Made by a program: the position numbers and the translations under genes
Notes under the pieces: model-generated
Told to the model about the DNA's origin: nothing
The model's input: the letters and a program-made list of their open reading frames with translations, nothing else
Databases searched by the model: none
NCBI RefSeq assembly: GCF_900108345.1
Contig: NZ_FNVV01000014.1
Span: 682,001 to 746,000 of the forward strand
Source of the DNA: Bacteroides ndongoniae
GTDB taxonomy: Bacteria > Bacteroidota > Bacteroidia > Bacteroidales > Bacteroidaceae
Length of the DNA: 64,000 nucleotides
Reading direction: 5' to 3'
In this document: positions 26,037 through 35,450 of the stretch, piece after piece
How positions within the stretch are numbered: position 1 is the first letter of the stretch
How the letters are laid out: each line of letters opens with the position of its first letter

Positions 26037-26863
26037 CTAGCATTAATTGTTTTTCCTTCATTGCATACGAGGATTTGTCCATTCAGAAGATTAGAAGCAT
26101 CTGAAAGCATGAAACAAGCAATCTCGGCAACTTCTTCCGGCAGATAATAACGTTTGGTAGGCATACTATCACAATATAAATTTCCCTCTCTGTTTATACC
26201 TGTCATTTCTGTAGCCGTTATACCAGGAGCAATGGCATTAATGCGATAGCCTTGAGATACGAACCGATAAGCCAATCCTTGAACCAAACTATTCAATGCA
26301 GCTTTGGTCAAACCATAAGGGCGTTCGTCGACTGTAATACCTGTTTCAGAAGTAACAAACAAGATATTCTTTATACAGTTTTCTTTTTTCTCATTACATC
26401 TCGCAATAAATGCTTTGGATAAAAAGAAGGTTCCCTTAAAGTTTGTATTAATTTGCACATCAAAATCTTCGGGTGAAACATGAAGTATCCCATCTTCGTG
26501 CAAAGATATTCCTGCATTATTCACCAAACAATTGATACCTCCAAGAAGGCGATCCGACTCCTTTAAGAAATCTTCAAAAGAAGAGACATTCTGAACATCC
26601 AACAATAAGTATTTGCAACCAATCTCATTAGCAACTTTTTGAAGAGTTGAAGCATTCCGCCCGGCAATCAAAACCTCGGCTCCCTCGGAGACAAACTTTT
26701 TGGCCATAAAATATCCTAATCCTCGACTTCCTCCTGTAATTACGATTTTTTTATTAACTAGGCGATTATGAGGTGACAATGTCACAATGTTCGCAGTTGT
26801 ATAAACCGGACGTTTAGCAAAAATCAATTTTATGGTTTTTTTTGCAATAGCTTTAATAGTCAT
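26027..26863 (-). CDS. Short-chain dehydrogenase/reductase
   Basis: This 278-residue SDR has VITGGSRGLGYFMAKKF at 41-57 (Rossmann GxxxGxG), NNAGIS near 111-116 and the Y-x3-K pair in DERPYGLTKAALNS, followed by the C-terminal NAIAPGITATEM. It uses NAD(P)H to reduce or oxidise a carbonyl group. In this locus it probably makes or modifies a nucleotide sugar or the product of the MenD-like enzyme. The first 35 residues are extra to the SDR core. Confidence 0.87.
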   Translation of the reverse strand: MTIKAIAKKTIKLIFAKRPVYTTANIVTLSPHNRLVNKKIVITGGSRGLGYFMAKKFVSEGAEVLIAGRNASTLQKVANEIGCKYLLLDVQNVSSFEDFLKESDRLLGGINCLVNNAGISLHEDGILHVSPEDFDVQINTNFKGTFFLSKAFIARCNEKKENCIKNILFVTSETGITVDERPYGLTKAALNSLVQGLAYRFVSQGYRINAIAPGITATEMTGINREGNLYCDSMPTKRYYLPEEVAEIACFMLSDASNLLNGQILVCNEGKTINARWR

Positions 26864-26929
26864 TGGTTATCTTTATTATTAATGCATGTATCATTTTAGT
26901 TATAAACAGACCCATGATCAAACTTTTCA

Positions 26930-28270
26930 CTATCCTAAAATTTTATGAAATAACTTTTTCATATAATGAGGATAGTTATAAAAACGTAGAATATTAGGTT
27001 TTTTATTTTGGCGATGTGCATTCTCCTGATATGTTTTATAACCCATTTCTTTCATCCAATGCAAAAGGTCATTACAATAAGGATAAACTGTATTTTCATC
27101 AATAGAATCGATAATATCCCATGGCCAACATGGGTTTCTCTCATAATAATGATAACTACGAATGAGTTTGGAAAACTTTCTTTCATTGAAATTCTTAAAT
27201 CCCCAATCAGCTGGATTTTCACCCGTACATAAAATATTCAGTTGCGTCCTGATACACTTTGTACAAACACCACATTGCTCATTTTTATCATTAAAACAGA
27301 CCCATAATTTTAGTTTTTTATTGTGTGCATGTCCCCATTCTATGATATTTTTAACTTTTAAAGAACGACGGGTATATAAGCCATCTTGCTCCGTAAAAAA
27401 GATACCAGCTATCTTAAAAGCATCTGTGAGTTCAGGATTTGAACCATCAAGATTTATTGTAGGCCTACTTTCTAACTGTTCATATGAAGACCCCATAATC
27501 AAGCTTCTTATCCCCATGGCATAAGCAAATGGAATGGAAGAAAGTAAATTACCCAAATACTTAATGCCAAACCATCCGTCAAACAAAAAGGCTTCACTGG
27601 ATAAGTAGAAAGTATTTTTTAAATCAGCTTGTATGAACGTATCATTAAAAATATCAGCAATAAAATTGTTTGTAATCAATAACCAGTCACTCCCAGACAT
27701 AGCAGAAAATTCCCGAATGAGCGTTGATTTTATGTTAATAAAATCTACACCAACATTTTCCTTTTTTGCTCTTGACATGGCTTCAATGCTAGGTACACTC
27801 ACAAGCACGTTTCTTCTGCCCGTATGATTAATGCCAGCATGTACAGCATCCACCCCACCAGAAAAGAAAATAATATTGTCAAAACGGCTGTCAGGCAAAT
27901 GGTTTTCAACAATACCCTTAGCTGTTACTTTTCCACACCATTCCTTCTTAAAAGGACCATAGATTTTGGAATAAGCAGAATAGATATTAGAAAGATGCTC
28001 AGAAAGCATTTTGTCCATGGATGGAACAACCAGTTCCACCCCATAGAACCACGTAACAGGTAGAAGATAGAGTGTAGCAGGTATGGCCAATATCGACTCA
28101 GGTAAACCATTCAAAGAGAAATCAAAACTCTCGGCATGGTGATATTCTACCCATGCCTCTACAGTCTGATTCTTTAGTAAATTTAAACCAGTATTATCTT
28201 GTATCTCATATTGGATGACGTTGCCTGTAGTATTGATTTTTGTAATCTCTATTGTTTTATTATAGCTCAT
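26930..28270 (-). CDS. QueC-like PP-loop protein of the capsule locus
   Basis: This 446-residue protein has a PP-loop motif NIIFFSGGVDAVHAG at 132-146 (SGG-V-D, the ATP-pyrophosphate loop of QueC, ThiI and asparagine-synthase relatives). It also has a Cys cluster C325-x7-C333-x2-C336-x2-C339, the same CX7CX2CX2C spacing as the zinc site of QueC (7-cyano-7-deazaguanine synthase). An extra 130-residue N-terminal domain is not in QueC. No other queuosine genes are present. It is expected to adenylate a carboxylate or amide and add ammonia or another nucleophile. The substrate is probably a sugar acid or an intermediate of the capsule, which is inference. Confidence 0.7.
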   Translation of the reverse strand: MSYNKTIEITKINTTGNVIQYEIQDNTGLNLLKNQTVEAWVEYHHAESFDFSLNGLPESILAIPATLYLLPVTWFYGVELVVPSMDKMLSEHLSNIYSAYSKIYGPFKKEWCGKVTAKGIVENHLPDSRFDNIIFFSGGVDAVHAGINHTGRRNVLVSVPSIEAMSRAKKENVGVDFINIKSTLIREFSAMSGSDWLLITNNFIADIFNDTFIQADLKNTFYLSSEAFLFDGWFGIKYLGNLLSSIPFAYAMGIRSLIMGSSYEQLESRPTINLDGSNPELTDAFKIAGIFFTEQDGLYTRRSLKVKNIIEWGHAHNKKLKLWVCFNDKNEQCGVCTKCIRTQLNILCTGENPADWGFKNFNERKFSKLIRSYHYYERNPCWPWDIIDSIDENTVYPYCNDLLHWMKEMGYKTYQENAHRQNKKPNILRFYNYPHYMKKLFHKILG

Positions 28271-28311
28271 AATCTTTTATATAAATCGTACCTATATTTC
28301 TGAAAAATGTA

Positions 28312-29850
28312 TCAACGTTTCACTCTTTTATAAACCTTTTCTATGAACATATTCCACATGTATTTTTTTTCGTTCTTTGTCATCCCAATAGTGTATGAAA
28401 GGATGCCAATGAAAATAACGATAGTTAATGCCCTTCCGACAAAAATAGCAAATGTAGGGTTTTCCCTCCCTGGTAAAATAGAAACGAACAAAGTGGAGAG
28501 TAGGAAAACTGTCAGCGAAGGCATCAGGCATTTTTGAAAAAATTGGCTAATGGGGAATGCATATTTGGATCGCGACTGCAAAAGCAAAGCAAAAACAACA
28601 CAAGCTTTGAATATGATGTTCAGTACAAATACGGTTTCAACAACCATACCCGCTTTTAAACAAACATAAGAAGCAAAAAAATTAATCAAATAGATGAAAG
28701 TCAATGCTATCTCATAGGGTTTGATATCTCCCTGGGCCAGCACGCCCGTAATCAAAGGATTCGCAAAACAATCCATCAAAGAATATAACAGAATCAGGAT
28801 AACAAAGCTTGCTGTATGCTCTGGAACCTCAACTAACCATAAATCGAGAATATAATCAATATTAGCACAAACCGGTATAAGCAAAAGCAGCAGGATAAAA
28901 AAAGCAAACTTAGTACTACGAATGATAAGTTTGTGCATATCAGGAAGATTGCCTACAGAATAGGATTTTGTAATCTGAGGATTGACCGCGACCATAAAAT
29001 TCTGAACAAAACCATAAATAGCTCCATTAACCTGCATAGCCACTCCCCGAGCCGCATTAACAGCAGGACCACAAAACATATTCAAAAGAATATTGGTTCC
29101 CTGATCCTTGAGAACAACAACGCCGTTTCCCCAAAACGTCCATCCGATAAAACCAAACATATCACGCAATAACTGCTTGTTCAGACGGAAATCGTAATGA
29201 GCCTCTACAAAATGACGCTTACAATAAATGCCATAGACAATCCGTATCACGATGGAAACACAAGCTAACAAACCGGCATAAACAATAAGCTTGTCTACGG
29301 GAGAAATATATAATAAATAGACAATCAGTAATTTCAGGCTGGCATCCAATATAGAGACATAGGCAAAAGCGGACATCTTTTCGTGTGCAATAATCAGAGC
29401 ATTATAAGGTACGCTAATTAAGCCTATCATAAACGTCAGAATTGAGAAATGTAACACCCAATGAGCTGCATAAAGTCGGTCGGACGGTATCACCATCTTG
29501 TGGTTCAAGAACCATACTCCTGCCACTTCGGCTAAGATGCCAACCAGAAGCGCCATAAACAATTGAATGGAGACGGAAGTAGAGAAGATCGTTTTCAACT
29601 TCTCGATATTGCCCTTACCAACTTCCATCGTAGTATACCGGCTTATCGACAAAGATAAAGAGCCGGAAAGAATGGAAAACATGGCTACCATGCCACCTAC
29701 GACATTATAGATGCCGTAATCGGTAATACCCAATGCCGCTAAGGTGATTCGACTGGTGAACAGGCTGATGCCCATCATTAACAACATGCGGGCATAGAGC
29801 AACAGTGTATTTTTAGCAATTCGCCTGTTATTGACTATTGAGCTAGACAT
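28312..29850 (-). CDS. wzx: Wzx flippase (polysaccharide translocase)
   Basis: This 512-residue integral membrane protein of the MATE/MVF fold has about 12 to 14 spans, starting RRIAKNTLLLYARMLLMMGI and including FTSRITLAALGITDYGIYN. LSLSISRYTTMEVGKG and NVVGGMVAMFSILSG are typical of polysaccharide flippases. It probably moves the undecaprenyl-linked repeat unit from the cytoplasmic to the periplasmic leaflet for the Wzy-like polymerase. It starts 9 bp after the end of the Wzc-like gene, so they are co-transcribed. Confidence 0.88.
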   Translation of the reverse strand: MSSSIVNNRRIAKNTLLLYARMLLMMGISLFTSRITLAALGITDYGIYNVVGGMVAMFSILSGSLSLSISRYTTMEVGKGNIEKLKTIFSTSVSIQLFMALLVGILAEVAGVWFLNHKMVIPSDRLYAAHWVLHFSILTFMIGLISVPYNALIIAHEKMSAFAYVSILDASLKLLIVYLLYISPVDKLIVYAGLLACVSIVIRIVYGIYCKRHFVEAHYDFRLNKQLLRDMFGFIGWTFWGNGVVVLKDQGTNILLNMFCGPAVNAARGVAMQVNGAIYGFVQNFMVAVNPQITKSYSVGNLPDMHKLIIRSTKFAFFILLLLLIPVCANIDYILDLWLVEVPEHTASFVILILLYSLMDCFANPLITGVLAQGDIKPYEIALTFIYLINFFASYVCLKAGMVVETVFVLNIIFKACVVFALLLQSRSKYAFPISQFFQKCLMPSLTVFLLSTLFVSILPGRENPTFAIFVGRALTIVIFIGILSYTIGMTKNEKKYMWNMFIEKVYKRVKR

Positions 29851-29859
29851 CCTAATTCT

Positions 29860-32265
29860 TTACTTACCGTAACCATATTTATACTTCCTCCCATACCCGT
29901 ACTTCCCGTATTTCCCATACTTCCCGTACCCATAATAATAACCGTTCTTCCGCTTATCCATATTAATGCCATTGATAAGCACACAAAGATTGGAAATATT
30001 CTTATCGTGACGGATGTCGTTGATGAGAGCAAACTCGCTTTTGCGGGTATGATCGGCCCGACAGACGTATACACAAAGATCGGCAGTGCGGGCTACAAGC
30101 TGGGTGTCGGTGACCATACCGATGGGAGCAGTGTCGAGAATGACATAATCGAAATGTTGGCGAAGGATGCCGATAGCTGTCTCCAAGGACGGACGGGCCA
30201 CCAGTTCGGTAGGATTGGGTGGCAAAGCACCGCTGGGCAAGACATACAAATTGGGAGACACATTGCTAGGTCGGCAAAGTGACAGTAAATCGTGCTCGGA
30301 GGGAGCGGCGAGGTACTGGGTGATGCCGGGCAGATGCTTATCCATCGAAAAGATATGGCCTAAGGTGGGCTTGCGGATGTCGAGGCCTACGATGACGGTT
30401 TTCTTGTCCATAAAGGCAAAGCTGGCTGCCAGATTGGTAGCAGTAAATGATTTGCCTTCGCCGGAACTGGTAGAGGTGAAAAGAATGACTTTCTGACCTT
30501 CCTGCAGCATGTACTGGAGATTGGTACGCAGGCTGCGGAAGACTTCTTCCATGATTTCGTTGCGGTTTTCGCTGATGACAATCGGGGCTTTTTTATCCGC
30601 TTCTTTCACTTGGGGAATGTCGCCTACCACAGTTACATCGGTGATGCGTTCGACATCGGTACGCCCTTCGATGCGGAACCGCAGCTGACGCGACAGCCAG
30701 ATGCCTCCGACAGGGACACCCAACCCAAGCACAAAAGCAATCATATAGAGGTTGCGGCCATTGGGAGCGACCAGACCTGATACACGGGGAGTCTCGACCG
30801 TACGGCCGTTATTGGCCTTGGCAGCCAAGGTAATGGCATTCTCCTCGCGCTTCTGAAGGAGCATGAGGTAGAGGTCGGCCTTGATTTCCTGCTGACGGCT
30901 GATGTTGCGCAACTCCTGCTCCTGACGGGGGGCATTGCTGATACGGGTACGGTATTTGCCTGCCTCCAGATCGAGGTTGTTGCGGGTGATCTGAAGAGTA
31001 CGTTCGACATTGGCTACCGTGGTAAGAACGGTAGTACGGGTAGCGGCAATGGCTTCGTCGAGACTGATGACTGCCGGGCTGGTGGGCTTGGAAGTACGCA
31101 GCAGACGCTTGCGTTCGATCATCATCTCGTTGTACTGGTTGACAATGTTGGAAAGGCCGTCGTCGGCAAGACCGACGTTGGCGGGAATGACTTCGTCGCG
31201 ATTGGCAGGATCTTCCAGATAGCGGCGCAAGTCGCCGACAAGGCGAAGCTGATTGGTGTTGTCGGCGCGTTTCTGCTCGTACTCGGAACTACCTTGCAAA
31301 GCCTGCTGGGCATCGGTACTGAGATCGGTGATGCCGGCCCGCTGCTTGTAGTCGGCCAGCTCGGTCTCGGTGACTCCCAGTTCGTCGTTGATGACGGCAA
31401 TACGTTCGTCGATGAACTGGGCGGTATGCATGGCTACCTGATTCTTATCGTCGTTGGCTTCGTCGTTGTAAATGGTGACAAGCGTATTCAGGAAATCTTC
31501 GCCCCGGGGGATATTGGTATCGTTGACGGTAAGGCGTACAATGGACGTAAATTCGCTGGTAGGGGTGGCACTGAGGCGGGATTTATATTGGGCTGCTACC
31601 ACAGAGGGAGCCGTAACTGTAGCCCGAAGCGAATAAGAAGAACCGGCAACGGCTACACTATCGGCTGTCAGGCTGAGGGTACCGACAGGAGTAATGAAGA
31701 CAGCCGGAAGCTGCTTGAAAGTCTTGCTGAGTGTATGCTTGTCTCCATCGAGCTGATAGTTGACGACAGCTTCGTGGGAAGCACCGGCGGTGCCGTTAAT
31801 CTGTACCTGCAAGGCGGAAGGAAGACGGTCGGCATCATCGGCCGACATCCAGACATGGACGGGCACGTTCTTATAAAGCGAAATGTCGTAACCGCCTTTC
31901 CGTTCGGCTGCATATTCGACGTACAGGCCGAGGCGGTCGACAACCTTCCGGATGAGGGAATAGGACTGCAGAATCTCGACTTCGTTGTCGAAATTGTTGG
32001 CCATGGACACGGTTCCCAAATCCTGCATGGCAGCCAGCTGACCGATGGCAGAAGACTTGGTTTTGTCGCCCTGCTTAATGAGGATGGTGGAACTGATGCT
32101 GTAGACAGGCGGCTGATAGCGCAAATAGACGTATGCACCACCCAAAGCCAGTACCAGACAGGCCAGAATAATGGGCCAATGGAGCAGGTATTCGAAAATA
32201 AGTGCCTTGTAATCGACGGGCTTGCCGCCGTCGTTGAAAATATCGTTGTAGGTGGAATCGCTCAT
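29860..32265 (-). CDS. wzc: Wzc-like polysaccharide copolymerase with tyrosine autokinase
   Basis: This 801-residue protein has TM1 at 29-48, a large periplasmic Wzz-type and coiled-coil domain (about 60-500) and TM2 at 506-526. A BY-kinase domain follows: Walker A STSSGEGKS near 598-606, Walker A' VGLDIRKP near 626-633 and Walker B VILDTAP near 708-714. The tail 775-801 contains 11 tyrosines (GYYYGYGKYGKYGKYGYG), the usual site of inter-molecular autophosphorylation. It controls chain length and export together with the Wza-like lipoprotein encoded just upstream. About 250 bp of repeats separate the two genes. Confidence 0.93.
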   Translation of the reverse strand: MSDSTYNDIFNDGGKPVDYKALIFEYLLHWPIILACLVLALGGAYVYLRYQPPVYSISSTILIKQGDKTKSSAIGQLAAMQDLGTVSMANNFDNEVEILQSYSLIRKVVDRLGLYVEYAAERKGGYDISLYKNVPVHVWMSADDADRLPSALQVQINGTAGASHEAVVNYQLDGDKHTLSKTFKQLPAVFITPVGTLSLTADSVAVAGSSYSLRATVTAPSVVAAQYKSRLSATPTSEFTSIVRLTVNDTNIPRGEDFLNTLVTIYNDEANDDKNQVAMHTAQFIDERIAVINDELGVTETELADYKQRAGITDLSTDAQQALQGSSEYEQKRADNTNQLRLVGDLRRYLEDPANRDEVIPANVGLADDGLSNIVNQYNEMMIERKRLLRTSKPTSPAVISLDEAIAATRTTVLTTVANVERTLQITRNNLDLEAGKYRTRISNAPRQEQELRNISRQQEIKADLYLMLLQKREENAITLAAKANNGRTVETPRVSGLVAPNGRNLYMIAFVLGLGVPVGGIWLSRQLRFRIEGRTDVERITDVTVVGDIPQVKEADKKAPIVISENRNEIMEEVFRSLRTNLQYMLQEGQKVILFTSTSSGEGKSFTATNLAASFAFMDKKTVIVGLDIRKPTLGHIFSMDKHLPGITQYLAAPSEHDLLSLCRPSNVSPNLYVLPSGALPPNPTELVARPSLETAIGILRQHFDYVILDTAPIGMVTDTQLVARTADLCVYVCRADHTRKSEFALINDIRHDKNISNLCVLINGINMDKRKNGYYYGYGKYGKYGKYGYGRKYKYGYGK

Positions 32266-32515
32266 AGATAATGGATAATGGATAATGGATAATGGATAAT
32301 GGATAATGGGGCGTTGGGAAATTAAAAACGTTGAAATTTAAAAGTTAAAAGTTAAAAATTAATAGCGTTGAGGGCGTAGAGCGTTTAGAGTTGAGCGTTT
32401 AGAGTAATCTATCTATCGGCTTAACTCCTTAACTTCTTAACTCCTTAACTTCTCTAACTCCTTAACTTTCTAACTCCCTAACTTCTCTAACTTCTTAATT
32501 TCTTAACTCCTTAGT
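32266..32515 (-). repeat. Tandem repeats between the Wza- and Wzc-like genes
   Basis: The gap contains GGATAAT units (about 32270-32305) and two GTTAAG/TTAACT-type heptamer arrays (about 32410-32515). There is no coding sequence. Confidence 0.7.
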
Positions 32516-33313
32516 TTATTGTAGTGCAATAATGACCAGTGAAGCAAGAGTAGAGGCCAGGCTCAGCAGACTGATCCAGATGGAAGCATTGTTGCTGAAT
32601 GTATTGGAACGTACTTTGGCCTTGGTGGGCTTGACGTAGACTATGTCGTTCTGCTGCAAATAATACTCCGGAGCAAGGGCGATGCCGGCCTCGGTAAGGT
32701 CGAGATGAATGACCTGACGACGACCGATGGAGTCTTCGCGTAGGAGCTGAACATCGTCGCGATCGGCAAAGAGGGTCATATCGCCTGCCTGGGCCAGGGC
32801 CTGAAAGATATTGATGCGTTCGTCGGTGACAGTAAACGTACCCGGATGGTTGACTTCGCCCAATACACTGACCTTGAAATTGTCGATGCGGACTGTGACA
32901 TTGGGGACTTCGTTGAGGTAGGCCTCCAACTTCTGACGGATAAGGTCTTCGCATTGACGGCAAGAAAGACCGGAAACGGGAAGCTTGCCCAAAACGGGAT
33001 AGTCGATGCAGCCCTGGTTGTCGACCAGATAATTCAGCAGTTTGGCATTGCCCGTGCCTTGTGAGTTCTGGCTCATTTCCTTATTCTGCCCCAGCTTGCG
33101 AAGGAAGGGCACGGAGGAGGCGGGATCGGACGTACTGACGACGATAATCAGTTCGTCTTTGGGCATGATGCGGTATTCGTAAAGCTTACCTTGCTGCTCA
33201 ATATCAGCGAGCACCTGGTCGTGACGAAGATACACCGATTTTTTATAAGAAGCGCATCCGGCCAAAAGCAACGGAAGCAACAGTACTAACAGATAACGTC
33301 TGAATGAAAACAT
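32516..33313 (-). CDS. wza: Wza-like polysaccharide export lipoprotein
   Basis: This 265-residue protein has an N-terminal signal with lipobox LLAGC (Cys20), so it is a lipoprotein of the outer membrane or periplasm. The Poly_export motif YRIMPKDELIIVVSTSDP lies near 47-64, and an SLBB-like region (FKVSVLGEVNHPGTFTV) near 155-171. A C-terminal hydrophobic helix (about 243-263) could span the outer membrane as in Wza. It should form the export channel and work with the Wzc-like kinase. Its place, third from the structural start of the operon, is typical. Confidence 0.9.
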   Translation of the reverse strand: MFSFRRYLLVLLLPLLLAGCASYKKSVYLRHDQVLADIEQQGKLYEYRIMPKDELIIVVSTSDPASSVPFLRKLGQNKEMSQNSQGTGNAKLLNYLVDNQGCIDYPVLGKLPVSGLSCRQCEDLIRQKLEAYLNEVPNVTVRIDNFKVSVLGEVNHPGTFTVTDERINIFQALAQAGDMTLFADRDDVQLLREDSIGRRQVIHLDLTEAGIALAPEYYLQQNDIVYVKPTKAKVRSNTFSNNASIWISLLSLASTLASLVIIALQ

Positions 33314-33457
33314 GGTAAGAATGAAAAATGTTTTATAAGATATTTAAGTTTAAAATTGAAGATTTCTTTGGAAGATAAGAAGTTATAGAAGTTAAGGAGT
33401 TAAGCCAATAGATAAACTACGCTAAACACTAAACCCTAAACCATAAACTTTTAATCT

Positions 33458-33895
33458 TTAACTTTTAATTTTCCTCAGCCTTTCCCAAAAGCCCAGCGGC
33501 TTTGCCGGCATCGGAGGCTGTGAAAGATGATGGCTATATATGTCTTCGAAAGATAACCCTTCCTGAATCATACGGTAAATAAGACCCCAATCGGGCAAGC
33601 CTCCCAAATTGCGGTCGTCGATGAAAAGGTCGGCCTTCAGCTTGCGGGAATAACCGCTATGCGATGGCTTTTCTTCCGGATAATTGCTATTGACTGCATA
33701 AAACTCCAAACCACGATTGCGACAGAATTCGACAGCCTCGTTGAGCAAATCGCCTTCGCGAACGGTCCATAAAATCAGTTTATGACGCTCGCGGGCCAGA
33801 AGTTTCAAGGTATCGACAGCAAACGGTATTTCCGGACCAATGGCGGGATAGCGGTGTGCGACGATGGTTCCGTCGAAATCGACTGCAATAATCAT
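33458..33895 (-). CDS. HAD-superfamily hydrolase (BT0820-like)
   Basis: From ATG 33895 the protein is 145 residues and begins MIIAVDFDGTIVAHRYP, which carries the HAD motif I D-x-D (DFDGT). LILWTVREGD near 37-46 gives motif II and KLKADLFIDDRNLGG near 83-97 motif III/IV (DD). An upstream in-frame extension to 33934 is hydrophobic and made of repeat sequence, so it was not used. It should be a small phosphatase or nucleotide-sugar phosphatase. Homologs are common near Bacteroides capsule genes. Confidence 0.85.
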   Translation of the reverse strand: MIIAVDFDGTIVAHRYPAIGPEIPFAVDTLKLLARERHKLILWTVREGDLLNEAVEFCRNRGLEFYAVNSNYPEEKPSHSGYSRKLKADLFIDDRNLGGLPDWGLIYRMIQEGLSFEDIYSHHLSQPPMPAKPLGFWERLRKIKS

Positions 33896-34034
33896 AGAGA
33901 CAAAAAAATGAAGAACAAAATAAATGAAGAACAAAATAAATGAAGAATGAGGAATGAAGAATGAAGAATTTATTAATCATTAACCATTAACCATAAACCC
34001 TAAACCATAAACCATAAACCCTAAACCATAAACC

Positions 34035-34910
34035 CTAAACTTTTAATTCAAAAACCACCTTCGCACTGAGAAGTGCTGCCGACTTTTCTGGAAGATTTTT
34101 CAGGAGGTAAGCTGGTATAGTTCCGGCTACCCAAGCCAGCGTTTCACTGACCGGCGAAAAGGTTCTGGAGTCGCGCCCGATGGCCGATGCGGCTTCGAGC
34201 AAACGACAGAACGTATGAATACCGTCCAGACGAATGGCACGATTTTCTGCTGCCTGCTCCATGAAAAACAACGCGCTGAGACGGACTCCCTCGTTGCGGT
34301 AGCAAAACGTTTTGCCACTCCAGGGAGAACCGTATATACGCATGCTGCCATCGGGCATCCGACGCAGTACAGGCTGATCGTCGTTGAGCAGGCGACTATC
34401 GGGGATATGTTCCAACCACAGACGGGAATGTGTACTTTTGCCCACTCCGGAAGGCCCTATGAAAGCACAGCCTTCTGATCCGACCGCCACACACGAAGCA
34501 TGGAGAAGAACCGTATCGCGGAATGCAGAACTGTAGATGAAAGCAATCATCAGGAAATCGTTCAGAACGGAATAAGAACCGGGATAATCGGGCTTCCAAT
34601 CGGAAACGATCTGCTTCCAATCACGGCTGGCACGCAACCAGTAGGTCTGCTGGGAATCAGCCAATGTCAGAGAGATACTGCAATGATCGGGCATCAGCCA
34701 CAGACGCAGGGTACGGCCTTCCAACTCGTTGACCAGTACGGGTACTGTCTTTTCGGGAGACAGAGAAACACCCAACTGTAAACGGAACAGGATATCGGCA
34801 TCGGAAGAAAGAGGGTCCGATACTAGGAACGGACACAAGTTGGGCAGTTGTCCGGTTACGGCATCGTCACAATCGACTTGCATGAACCAGTCGGCAATCT
34901 GTAATTTCAT
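34035..34910 (-). CDS. HPr-kinase-like P-loop protein
   Basis: This 291-residue protein has a divergent N-terminal domain, then CAFIGPSGVGKSTHSRLW at 148-165. This is the capsule-type Walker A of HPr kinase/phosphorylase relatives (GPSGVGKST). LLNDDQPVLRR near 175-185 is the usual acidic motif, and SPWSGKTFC follows. Homologs occur with nucleotidyltransferases in exopolysaccharide loci, and that pairing occurs here with 1-1022. The kinase target is unknown. It overlaps the AraC-type gene by 4 bp. Confidence 0.78.
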   Translation of the reverse strand: MKLQIADWFMQVDCDDAVTGQLPNLCPFLVSDPLSSDADILFRLQLGVSLSPEKTVPVLVNELEGRTLRLWLMPDHCSISLTLADSQQTYWLRASRDWKQIVSDWKPDYPGSYSVLNDFLMIAFIYSSAFRDTVLLHASCVAVGSEGCAFIGPSGVGKSTHSRLWLEHIPDSRLLNDDQPVLRRMPDGSMRIYGSPWSGKTFCYRNEGVRLSALFFMEQAAENRAIRLDGIHTFCRLLEAASAIGRDSRTFSPVSETLAWVAGTIPAYLLKNLPEKSAALLSAKVVFELKV

Positions 34911-35290
34911 AACTTCTCTTTGTATTCGACAGGACTCATCCCGTACTTTTCAGAAAAAAGACGATAGAAAGTACGTACACTGTTGAACCCACTGTTGGCT
35001 GCAATGGCCTTGATAGGATCGGCAGGATGTTCGCGCAACAACCGGGCTGCATATTCCAGCCTCATGCCATTGATATACCCGTTCAGATTGGTACCGGCAT
35101 ACTGCTGGAGCATCCGAGCTACCTTATTCTTATTGACTAACCCTATTTTTATGAATTTGGTTCGAGAAAAACCGGGATCTAAAAATAACTGTTGTTCGAC
35201 AATCGTCTGATGTATTTGCTCAAACAACTCCCGCTCTTTCTCGGCCAACCGTGCAGAAGGGTAAGCTTTATCGGACAATATTTCGCTCAT
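34907..35290 (-). CDS. AraC-type helix-turn-helix regulator
   Basis: This 127-residue protein (ATG 35290, MSEILSD) has a longer TTG-start frame to 35326 that is not favoured because its extra codons fall inside the upstream inverted repeat. Residues 43-125 form the two helix-turn-helix units of AraC proteins: NKVARMLQQYAGTNLNGYIN, YAARLLREH, DPIKAIAANSGFNSVRTFYR and KYGMSPVEYKEKL. No sensor domain is present, only a short helical N-terminus. It lies just downstream of upxY and could tune this locus, which is inference. Confidence 0.83.
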   Translation of the reverse strand: MSEILSDKAYPSARLAEKERELFEQIHQTIVEQQLFLDPGFSRTKFIKIGLVNKNKVARMLQQYAGTNLNGYINGMRLEYAARLLREHPADPIKAIAANSGFNSVRTFYRLFSEKYGMSPVEYKEKL

Positions 35291-35302
35291 ATAAAATATC
35301 TC

Positions 35303-35441
35303 AACTTTGACTTCGTCGATTTTCAATTCGCAAGCTCAAGTTGCAGTTGCAGGGCATTCCAGCCTAGTAGACTTGTTAACTGAAGCCTTGTCAACTAATA
35401 AGTTGAGCACTTGCGAATTGAAAATCAACGAAGTTAAACTT
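35303..35441. promoter_or_regulatory. Long imperfect inverted repeat between upxY and the AraC-type gene
   Basis: The arms 35303-35340 and 35402-35441 match over about 30 positions with three mismatches, including a 17-bp perfect core GATTTTCAATTCGCAAG. They are separated by a 61-bp spacer. The arms could form a hairpin acting as an attenuator downstream of upxY, or be the ends of an invertible segment. It lies 10 bp from the upxY stop and 12 bp from the next ATG. Confidence 0.7.
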
Positions 35442-35450
35442 AAGTAAATA

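Noticed and set aside
31294..32271. 325-codon plus-strand frame across the Wzc-like gene
   Set aside because: It is antisense to a well-supported kinase gene and its protein lacks any known motif.
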